The notes under the pieces are model-generated. The model had not been told where the DNA came from and made no database searches. It was given only the letters and a program-made list of their open reading frames with translations. The position numbers and the translations under genes are program-made. This document shows, piece after piece, positions 58,308 to 64,000 of a DNA stretch of 64,000 nt (positions are counted from its first letter, which is position 1; the number at the start of each line of letters is the position of its first letter). Origin of the DNA: Brevundimonas sp. (GTDB lineage Bacteria > Pseudomonadota > Alphaproteobacteria > Caulobacterales > Caulobacteraceae); contig NZ_JACVCG010000002.1 of assembly GCF_016742135.1 (NCBI RefSeq), forward strand, positions 583,437 to 647,436. The letters are read 5' to 3'.

Positions 58308-58378
58308 GGATGTCCTCGGCCCGTGTCCGGTCTGAACGTCCCGGGACGGCCAAGGTATCCATCCTGACCCTGCGGCAT

Positions 58379-58409
58379 GAAAAAAGGCGGCCCCGGGGGA
58401 CCGCCTTTT
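58379..58409 (-). terminator. Rho-independent terminator of rplKA
   Basis: A 9-bp stem (58382-58390 with 58401-58409, AAAAGGCGG type) that extends into a G/C loop, followed on the minus strand by a run of Ts. It lies 22 bp past rplA. Confidence 0.85.
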
Positions 58410-58430
58410 CCACGCATTCGTGCCAGAAAA

Positions 58431-59120
58431 TCAGGCGCCCAGCGAGGCCGGGTCGACCTTGACGCCCGGTCCCATGGTCGAGGACAGGCTGATCTGCTTG
58501 ACGTAGGTGCCCTTGGCACCCGACGGGCGGGCGCGGACCAGGGCGTCGACCATCGCCTTGACGTTGGCTTCCAGGGCGTCCTGGGCGAACGAGGCCTTGC
58601 CGATGCCGGCGTGGACAATGCCCGCCTTCTCGACGCGGAACTCGACCGCACCGCCCTTGGCGTCCTTGACGGCCTGGGCGACGTTCGGGGTCACGGTGCC
58701 GACCTTGGGGTTCGGCATCAGGCCGCGCGGGCCCAGCACCTTACCCAGACGGCCGACCAGGGCCATCATGTCGGGCGAGGCGATGACGCGGTCAAAGTCC
58801 ATGAAGCCGCCGTTGATCTTTTCGTACAGATCCTCGGCACCCACGTGCTCGGCCCCGGCGGCCCGGGCTTCGTCGGCCTTGGCGTCCTTGGCGAAGACGG
58901 CGACGCGGACGTCACGGCCCGTGCCCGAAGGCAGGTTCACCACGCCACGGACCTGCTGGTCGGCGTGACGCGGGTCGACGCCCAGATTGACCGAGATCTC
59001 GACGGTCTCGTCGAACTTGGCCCTGGCGTTGTCCTTGACCAGTTTGATGGCTTCGCCGAACGGCAGGGCGTTCGTGCGGTCGCCGGTCCAGGCCTTGATG
59101 CGCTTGGTTTGCTTGGTCAT
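58431..59120 (-). CDS. rplA: 50S ribosomal protein L1
   Basis: 229-residue L1-stalk protein. Segments [34 protein letters not shown] and [25 protein letters not shown] are typical. It also represses its own operon in many bacteria by binding the mRNA. It follows rplK by 4 bp. Confidence 0.98.
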   Translation of the reverse strand: MTKQTKRIKAWTGDRTNALPFGEAIKLVKDNARAKFDETVEISVNLGVDPRHADQQVRGVVNLPSGTGRDVRVAVFAKDAKADEARAAGAEHVGAEDLYEKINGGFMDFDRVIASPDMMALVGRLGKVLGPRGLMPNPKVGTVTPNVAQAVKDAKGGAVEFRVEKAGIVHAGIGKASFAQDALEANVKAMVDALVRARPSGAKGTYVKQISLSSTMGPGVKVDPASLGA

Positions 59121-59124
59121 GGTC

Positions 59125-59556
59125 TTAAGCCTCCACCACGTTCAGGCCCATGGCGCGGGCGGAGCCTTCGATGATCTTGGCCGCGGCCTCGATGTCGTTG
59201 GCGTTCAGGTCCTTCATCTTCTTCTCGGCGATCTCGCGCAGCTGGGTGCGGGTGATCTTGCCGACGGTCTCGCGACCGGTGGCCTTGGCGCCCGATTTCA
59301 GCTTGGTCGCCTCCTTCAGATACCAGGTCGCCGGCGGCGTCTTGGTGACGAAGGTGAAGCTCTTGTCCTGATAGACGGTGATGACGGTCGGAAGCGGGGT
59401 GCCCTTGGCTTCCTTCTCGGTGCGCGCGTTGAACTCCTTGCAGAAGCCCATGATGTTGACGCCGCGCTGACCGAGCGCCGGCCCGATCGGGGGCGACGGC
59501 GTGGCGGAGCCCGCGGGCACCTGCAGCTTGATGTAGCCGAGAATCTTCTTGGCCAT
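59125..59556 (-). CDS. rplK: 50S ribosomal protein L11
   Basis: 143-residue protein at the GTPase-associated centre. Begins [46 protein letters not shown], with the Pro-rich N-terminal domain, and ends with the rRNA-binding C-terminal domain. AGGAGA precedes ATG 59556. Confidence 0.98.
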   Translation of the reverse strand: MAKKILGYIKLQVPAGSATPSPPIGPALGQRGVNIMGFCKEFNARTEKEAKGTPLPTVITVYQDKSFTFVTKTPPATWYLKEATKLKSGAKATGRETVGKITRTQLREIAEKKMKDLNANDIEAAAKIIEGSARAMGLNVVEA

Positions 59557-59673
59557 TGGTCTCTCCTATGAAGCGGGGAAATCAATCCCTGCGGATGAGC
59601 CGTGGTGCGGCATGGCGGCCTCCCACGGATTTGTGCGAGCAAGCCCGCACCGCCCTGATCAGAGCGAGGCGCG

Positions 59674-59702
59674 CGTATAGCGGACGCGGCGCCGATTGGC
59701 AA
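59674..59702 (-). promoter_or_regulatory. Candidate rplKA promoter
   Basis: Minus strand -35 TTGCCA (59697-59702), 17-bp spacer, -10 TATACG (59674-59679), about 118 bp before rplK. It implies rplKA has its own start after the interrupting exported-protein gene. Confidence 0.55.
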
Positions 59703-59709
59703 ATGGGGG

Positions 59710-60615
59710 TTACTGCCCTTCCCGCTCCCTCAGGGCGGGCACCATGCGCGCGGCCTGTTCGCGGGGGTCAAGGCGCTCATCCTCGCCGGAATAGAGGGCG
59801 GCCAGATAGATCAGGTCCCAGTCGGTCAGACCGGTAACCTGCATCGTCGGGTCGAACAGATTCAGCACCGTGTCGAAGGCGCTGTAGTCAGCGTCCGGCT
59901 CGATCTGGGCCAGCGCAATCAGCGTCAGATAGTCGGCCAGCTCGTTTACGGTGGTGCCCGCCACCCGGTCGATGTCGACGATGATAATCAGCCGTGTCAG
60001 ATGGTCGGTAATGGCGTCGCACACGCCGATCCTCGACCCCGCGCAGGGAGATACCCAGTAACCCTGCCCCGGCAAGCGAATGGCGGGCGAGCCGTCGATG
60101 GTATTGATGGGCAAGCTCATGTGCCACCAGCGGACCGGAGCGTCGGTGGTCTGGAAGGCGGCCAAGGCACCGCTTCCGCGGTTCGACCGCGTATAGCCGT
60201 ATCGAAAGAACGGACGGCGATAGCGGCGGACCATTTCCCGCGCCAGGGCATTGGCGTCGACAGTACCTGCGATGACCAGATTGGGTTTGCAGCCCGGCTC
60301 GCCCAGCCGAATGTCGAGGCTTTCGGCCACTTCCGAAATGCGATCTATGATCTGGTGGGCAATATCATTGCGGAAATTGACCACGCCGATGCAAACCGTG
60401 TCGCTCCAGCGCGCCAGTCCCCGCCTGCGCGGCGGGGCGGAGATGGTTGTCACGAATTCCTCGGCGATCACCTCGATCGGACGACCGTCCACGACGATAT
60501 CATCGACGCGAGTCTCGGGCAGGGCTTGATCCGGCGGAATGTCCTGGGCGAGCGCTGGCGCGACCTGCAACAGGATCGCGACCCCCACACTGGCCAGTGC
60601 CAACAGTCCCCTCAT
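59710..60615 (-). CDS. Uncharacterised exported protein, paralogue 3 of 3
   Basis: 301 residues with a clear signal peptide (MRGLLALASVGVAILLQVAPALA). Shared motifs: [79 protein letters not shown] and LTDWDLIYLAALY. It has two extra Cys (SPCAGSRIGVCDA) absent from the other copies. It lies between nusG and rplK, 54 bp after nusG. No function known; no metal or catalytic motif is obvious. Confidence 0.8.
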   Translation of the reverse strand: MRGLLALASVGVAILLQVAPALAQDIPPDQALPETRVDDIVVDGRPIEVIAEEFVTTISAPPRRRGLARWSDTVCIGVVNFRNDIAHQIIDRISEVAESLDIRLGEPGCKPNLVIAGTVDANALAREMVRRYRRPFFRYGYTRSNRGSGALAAFQTTDAPVRWWHMSLPINTIDGSPAIRLPGQGYWVSPCAGSRIGVCDAITDHLTRLIIIVDIDRVAGTTVNELADYLTLIALAQIEPDADYSAFDTVLNLFDPTMQVTGLTDWDLIYLAALYSGEDERLDPREQAARMVPALREREGQ

Positions 60616-60669
60616 GCGAAAGGGGTATCACCGAAAACGGTCGTTCGAAAGCAGGGCCCGTAACGAAGC

Positions 60670-61245
60670 CTAGCCCGCGACCTTTTCCACCTGGTTGTAT
60701 TCCAGGTCGACCGGCGTGGGACGGCCGAAGATGGACACGGCCACGCGCAGGCGGGCGTTGTCCTCGTCGACGCTTTCGACCTGGCCATCGAAGCTGGCGA
60801 ACGGCCCATCGACGACCTTGACGGTCTCGCCGATGTCGAAGTGGATGCGGGGCTTGGGCCGCTCGACGCCCTCTTCCGAGGTGCCGATGATGTTCTGGAT
60901 CTCACGCTCCGAGACCGGCAGCGGCTTGGTGCCGCCCTGGGCACCGAGGAAGCCCGTGACCTTGGGCGTGTTCTTGACCAGGTGGTAGGCCTCGTCGGTC
61001 AGCTCCATCTTGACCAGCACATAGCCGGGCATGAATTTGCGCTCGGAGTTGACCTTGCGGCCGCGACGGACCTCGACGACCTCTTCGGCCGGGACCAGGA
61101 TTTCCGAGAAATAATCGCTCAGGCCCTGCTGGCGCGCCTGCTCTTCCAGATGCTGCGCCACCTTCTTTTCGAAGTTGGAATAGGCGTGGACGATGTACCA
61201 CTTGTGGCGGGGGTTGGCGGGCGCGGCCGGTGCGGCGTCGGTCAT
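60670..61245 (-). CDS. nusG: Transcription termination/antitermination protein NusG
   Basis: 191 residues. N-terminal NGN domain (WYIVHAYSNFEKKVAQHLEEQA, then PGYVLVKMELTDEAYHLVKNTPKVTGFLG) and C-terminal KOW domain (FDIGETVKVVDGPFASFDGQVESVDEDNARLRVAVSIFGRPTPVDLEYNQVEKV). It couples RNA polymerase to the ribosome and Rho. It follows secE by 10 bp. Confidence 0.98.
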   Translation of the reverse strand: MTDAAPAAPANPRHKWYIVHAYSNFEKKVAQHLEEQARQQGLSDYFSEILVPAEEVVEVRRGRKVNSERKFMPGYVLVKMELTDEAYHLVKNTPKVTGFLGAQGGTKPLPVSEREIQNIIGTSEEGVERPKPRIHFDIGETVKVVDGPFASFDGQVESVDEDNARLRVAVSIFGRPTPVDLEYNQVEKVAG

Positions 61246-61255
61246 GTCGATATCC

Positions 61256-61546
61256 TCAGGAGCCGATGGCGAGAATGCGCTGCGAGATCGCGCTCAGGCC
61301 GAAATCGACCACGAAGAAGAAGGCAGCAGCCAGCGCCACCATGATGAAGACCATCACCGAGGTGATCCAGGTCTCCTTGCGGCTCGGCCAGACGATCTTG
61401 CGACCCTCGGCCTGGACCTGGGAGAAGAACTGGACCGGCGAGGTCCGCTTTTTCGGCGCCGGAGCGTCGACCGAAACGGTCTGGGCGGCGATCGGGCCCT
61501 TGCCCCCCGCCGTCCGACGCCCACCCGGTGTTTTCGCCTTGGCCAT
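61256..61546 (-). CDS. secE: Preprotein translocase subunit SecE
   Basis: 96 residues with one membrane helix near the C-terminus (TSVMVFIMVALAAAFFFVVDFGLSAI) and the family motif VQAEGRKIVWPSRKETW. The N-terminal ~40 residues are Ala/Lys/Pro-rich and cytoplasmic. The start is ATG 61546 (MAKAKTPGG); the longer frame runs back toward the tRNA and is not used. Confidence 0.95.
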   Translation of the reverse strand: MAKAKTPGGRRTAGGKGPIAAQTVSVDAPAPKKRTSPVQFFSQVQAEGRKIVWPSRKETWITSVMVFIMVALAAAFFFVVDFGLSAISQRILAIGS

Positions 61547-61618
61547 CTGCTGTCTCTTCAAAACTCTTGGACTGTCACCCCCCACATGGGCATTCCCAGG
61601 CGATGGCAACAGGGGAAA

Positions 61619-61694
61619 TGGCAGGAGTGGAGGGACTCGAACCCCCGGCCCTCGGTTTTGGAGACCGATGCTCTACCAGCTGAGCTACACTCCT
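61619..61694 (-). tRNA. tRNA-Trp (CCA)
   Basis: 76-nt cloverleaf on the minus strand. Acceptor AGGAGTG with CACTCCT; D-arm GCTCAGCTGGTAGAGC; anticodon loop CTCCAAA with anticodon CCA; T-arm GGGTTCGAGTCC; discriminator G; encoded CCA. Position between tuf and secE is the conserved one, apart from the inserted CNNM gene. Confidence 0.97.
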
Positions 61695-61760
61695 GTGGCC
61701 CGGACAATGAACAACGCGCCGTGGGCGGACCCATCGGCGCGCGGTCTTGACCAGAAGGGG

Positions 61761-61789
61761 CGTATGCCCCACCGCGCGGCGCATTTCAA
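61761..61789 (-). promoter_or_regulatory. Candidate promoter of tRNA-Trp-secE-nusG
   Basis: Minus strand -35 TTGAAA (61784-61789), 17-bp spacer, -10 CATACG (61761-61766), about 67 bp before the tRNA. The tRNA, secE and nusG likely form one transcript from here. Confidence 0.45.
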
Positions 61790-61837
61790 GCAGGCATTCA
61801 GTCCGTAGCCGCATTGTAGCGCCCCTCCGCCAGGGAC

Positions 61838-63163
61838 TCAGTCGTCCCCCGCGGAAGCCTTCGATGCGTCCGGCGTGATCACGGCCCGGAACAGCAGTTT
61901 GTCGATCCGCCGGTCATCCATGTCGATGACCTCGACCTCGAAGCGACCGAGTTGCAGGACCTCGCCCTCGTCCGGAACGCGCGACAGATGGTGCAGGATC
62001 AGGCCGGCCACGGTGTGGAAGCCGTCGACCTCGCCGAAATCCTCCCCCAGTGTATCGGCCAGTTCCTCGATGTCGGCCTGGCCGTCGACCAGCCAGCTGC
62101 CGTCCTCGCGACGCCGGATGTAGGCCTCCTCCTCGTCATGGCCCTCGTCGAAGTCGCCGGCGATCATCTCGAGCAGGTCGGTGACGGTGACCACCCCTTC
62201 GAAGGCACCGTATTCATCGACGAGGAAGGCCATGTGGACCCGGGTCGCCTTCATGATCCCCAGCGCCTTCAGCACAGAGGTCGACTGGGGGATGAAGGCC
62301 GGGGTCTGGACCAGTTTCTCGACGTTGAACTCGCCATTGTCGAGCAGGCTGTCCAGCAGATCCTTCTTGTGGACCACGCCCAGCGGATTATCGACATCGG
62401 CGTCCCGGGCCACAACGATCCGGGAATAGGGACAGGTGCGGATCTCTTCACGCAGCGTCTCCTCATCCTCGTCCAGCGCGATCCAGAAGACCTCGTGGCG
62501 CGGGGTCATGGCCACACGGATGGGCCGGTCCCCGAGACGCAGGATCTCCTCGATCATTTCCTGCTCCTCGGGCTCGATCAGGCCGGATGCCGTGCCCTCG
62601 GCGATCATCGACTCGACCTCTTCCTGGGTCACGTCCGAGCCGTCCCGGTCCTTGACACCGAGAACCTTGAGAATGCCCGAGGTCGAGGCCGTCAGCAGCA
62701 GCACGAAGGGATGCAGGACGATGGCGACGGTCGAGATGGGCGCGGCCATCCGGGCGGCGATGCTCTCGGGAAAGATCAGCGCCAGGCGCTTGGGCACCAG
62801 TTCCCCGACGATCAGCGAGACATAGGTGATGCAGATGACCACCAGCAGGGTGGAGAAGATTTCGGTATAGGCGGTCAGCGCCGGAAATATCCGCTCGAGG
62901 ATCTCATTCAGGTCACCCGCGATCGCCGCCTGGCCATAGGCGCCCGCCAGAATGCCGATCAGGGTGATCCCCACCTGCACCGCCGACAGGAAGTGGGTGG
63001 GATCTTCCGACAGGTTCAGTGCCGCGCGGGCCCCCCGATCCCCGCGCTCGGCCCGGCTCTGCAGCTTGGCCTTGCGGGACGTCACGACCGCCAGTTCGGT
63101 CATGGCGAAAAGGCCGTTCAGCACGATCAGCAGCAGAACGACGACAATGGCGATGAGTAACAT
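61838..63163 (-). CDS. CNNM/CorC-family (hemolysin-like) transporter
   Basis: 441 residues. N-terminal DUF21 membrane domain with FAMTELAVVTSRKAKLQSRAERG and VGITLIGILAGAYG; then a pair of CBS domains (VAMTPRHEVFWIALDEDEETL, then SVLKALGIMKATRVHMAFLVDEYGAFEGVVTVTDLLEMIAGDF); then the CorC/HlyC C-terminal domain (DGSWLVDGQADIEELADTLG). Members transport Mg2+ or Co2+; older annotation calls them hemolysins. Its position between tuf and tRNA-Trp is unusual. Confidence 0.92.
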   Translation of the reverse strand: MLLIAIVVVLLLIVLNGLFAMTELAVVTSRKAKLQSRAERGDRGARAALNLSEDPTHFLSAVQVGITLIGILAGAYGQAAIAGDLNEILERIFPALTAYTEIFSTLLVVICITYVSLIVGELVPKRLALIFPESIAARMAAPISTVAIVLHPFVLLLTASTSGILKVLGVKDRDGSDVTQEEVESMIAEGTASGLIEPEEQEMIEEILRLGDRPIRVAMTPRHEVFWIALDEDEETLREEIRTCPYSRIVVARDADVDNPLGVVHKKDLLDSLLDNGEFNVEKLVQTPAFIPQSTSVLKALGIMKATRVHMAFLVDEYGAFEGVVTVTDLLEMIAGDFDEGHDEEEAYIRRREDGSWLVDGQADIEELADTLGEDFGEVDGFHTVAGLILHHLSRVPDEGEVLQLGRFEVEVIDMDDRRIDKLLFRAVITPDASKASAGDD

Positions 63164-63258
63164 TTAGGGGGGCGGGAACCATGACGCGGCGCGATCTGCG
63201 ACTGCCGCAGGACGGATGATAAGGGGCTTTTCCCCCGTCCGCCACGAATTCCTTCGTC

Positions 63259-63390
63259 CTAGCGGTCGCGTCCCGCTTCAATCGACCCGTAAGGCCCGGC
63301 CACGCTGCCGTCATGCGGCCCGGGCGCGGCACAGGCCGCCGCCCCCAGGAGGGTGCCGATGAAGAGTCCGATGTGAAGCGAGCGGCGCAT
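63259..63390 (-). CDS. Small lipoprotein-like peptide (43 aa)
   Basis: 43 residues starting MRRSLHIGLFIGTLLGAAAC, a signal peptide with a lipobox-like Cys, then a short Gly/Pro-rich tail (AAPGPHDGSVAGPYGSIEAG). GGA is 5 nt before the ATG. It is too short for family assignment but has a coherent lipoprotein signal. It lies between tuf and the CNNM gene on the same strand, after the tuf terminator. Confidence 0.5.
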   Translation of the reverse strand: MRRSLHIGLFIGTLLGAAACAAPGPHDGSVAGPYGSIEAGRDR

Positions 63391-63561
63391 GGTTTCCAGA
63401 TCCCTAACGCCGCCAGACTGTCAGGGTTCAGAGGGGGAACAAGCATCTGCACCGGTGCGGAGGCGCCTTAACCGCGTTTGTCGCCCGGGCGGCGAACACC
63501 GTGGCGGGGCTTGGCGGGGCGCTGCGCTGAGCGACCGGTCAGAACGCCGTCGGTCCATGGC

Positions 63562-63591
63562 AAAACGGCCCCCGGATCGCTCCGGGGGCCG
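63562..63591 (-). terminator. Rho-independent terminator of tuf
   Basis: An 11-bp perfect stem (63566-63576 with 63581-63591, CGGCCCCCGGA type) and TCGC loop, followed on the minus strand by TTTT. It lies 27 bp past the EF-Tu stop. I see nothing else in 63391-63561. Confidence 0.88.
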
Positions 63592-63617
63592 CTCTGTCTT
63601 TCAGCCTGTGGGGCTGA

Positions 63618-64000
63618 TTACTCCGTGATCTTCGAAACGACCCCGGCTCCAACCGTGCGGCCGCCTTCGCGGATGGCGAAGCGCAGCTTTTCTTCCATGG
63701 CGATCGGGGTGATCAGCTCGACGTTCAGCTCGGCGTTGTCGCCGGGCATGATCATCTCAACACCTTCCTTCAGGTGCACGATGCCGGTCACATCCGTCGT
63801 GCGGAAGTAGAACTGCGGGCGGTAGTTGGTGAAGAACGGCGTGTGACGGCCACCCTCTTCCTTGGTCAGGATATAGGCCTCGGCCAGGAATTTGGTGTGC
63901 GGGGTGATCGAGCCCGGCTTGCACAGCACCTGGCCGCGTTCGACGTCCTCGCGCTTGGTGCCGCGCAGCAGCACGCCGACATTGTCGCCCGCCTGGCCCT
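63618..64000 (-). CDS. tuf: Elongation factor Tu, C-terminal part (cut by window edge)
   Basis: The last ~127 residues, from [25 protein letters not shown] to KITE. Domain 2 end and domain 3, including [22 protein letters not shown] and the tRNA-binding [14 protein letters not shown], are standard EF-Tu. The N-terminal GTPase domain is beyond the window. Confidence 0.96.
   Translation of the reverse strand, partial: GQAGDNVGVLLRGTKREDVERGQVLCKPGSITPHTKFLAEAYILTKEEGGRHTPFFTNYRPQFYFRTTDVTGIVHLKEGVEMIMPGDNAELNVELITPIAMEEKLRFAIREGGRTVGAGVVSKITE

Overview
This is a high-GC stretch of an alphaproteobacterial chromosome, best matched to Caulobacteraceae and probably Brevundimonas. The main reasons are gene order and protein sequence. 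A 29-codon sidA-like SOS gene sits beside dnaE. A cicA-type HAD phosphatase separates clpP from clpX. ClpP, ClpX, Lon and the nuo proteins look caulobacterial, and the LexA boxes are of the alphaproteobacterial GTTC-N7-GTTC type. The genus is an inference.

Layout. 1-1.24 kb: the 5' part of dnaE (cut by the window edge) and a sidA-like SOS division inhibitor under two LexA boxes. 1.3-3.1 kb: divergent lipid-type SDR and dienoyl-CoA isomerase genes. 3.07-27.14 kb: a leftward superoperon that starts at nuoA and runs through all 14 complex I genes, then birA, coaX, rnj, a lipoprotein, a methylmalonyl-CoA epimerase, a DUF1467 protein, proS, lolC/E and lolD. Five extra small ORFs (two lipoproteins, two membrane proteins, one soluble protein) are embedded among the nuo genes, most with start/stop overlaps. 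27.3-33.2 kb: an AbgT transporter, tRNA-Asp, a stress-type SDR with an EcfG-like promoter, an exported histidine phosphatase, a glycosyltransferase, and an SPFH plus ribbon-helix-helix pair. 33.3-36.6 kb: an autotransporter with acidic calcium-type insertions, then its terminator and tRNA-Val.

36.7-47.6 kb is a proteostasis block: HU, lon, clpX, cicA, clpP and tig. Woven into it are a triplicated Cys-module exported protein, two copies of an uncharacterised exported family, and a 0.9-kb GC-rich non-coding stretch with palindromic repeats. 47.7-54.7 kb holds a glyoxalase II-like hydrolase, a KGG stress protein with an EcfG-like promoter, an EgtB-EgtD fusion (ergothioneine synthesis), an acyl-CoA dehydrogenase, a MITE-like repeat, an SCP2 protein and an M61 peptidase. 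54.8-64 kb holds the translation/transcription cluster rplL, rplJ, rplA, rplK, nusG, secE, tRNA-Trp and the 3' end of tuf. It is interrupted by a DUF2059 protein, an AI-2E family permease, a third copy of the exported family and a CNNM/CorC protein.

Most genes are core housekeeping. The less-explored material is the three-member exported family (42.5, 44.3 and 59.7 kb), the five nuo-embedded small proteins, the EgtB-EgtD fusion, the His-rich loop in NuoL and the structured GC-rich gap at 45.2-45.8 kb. I saw no CRISPR array, prophage or complete insertion sequence.
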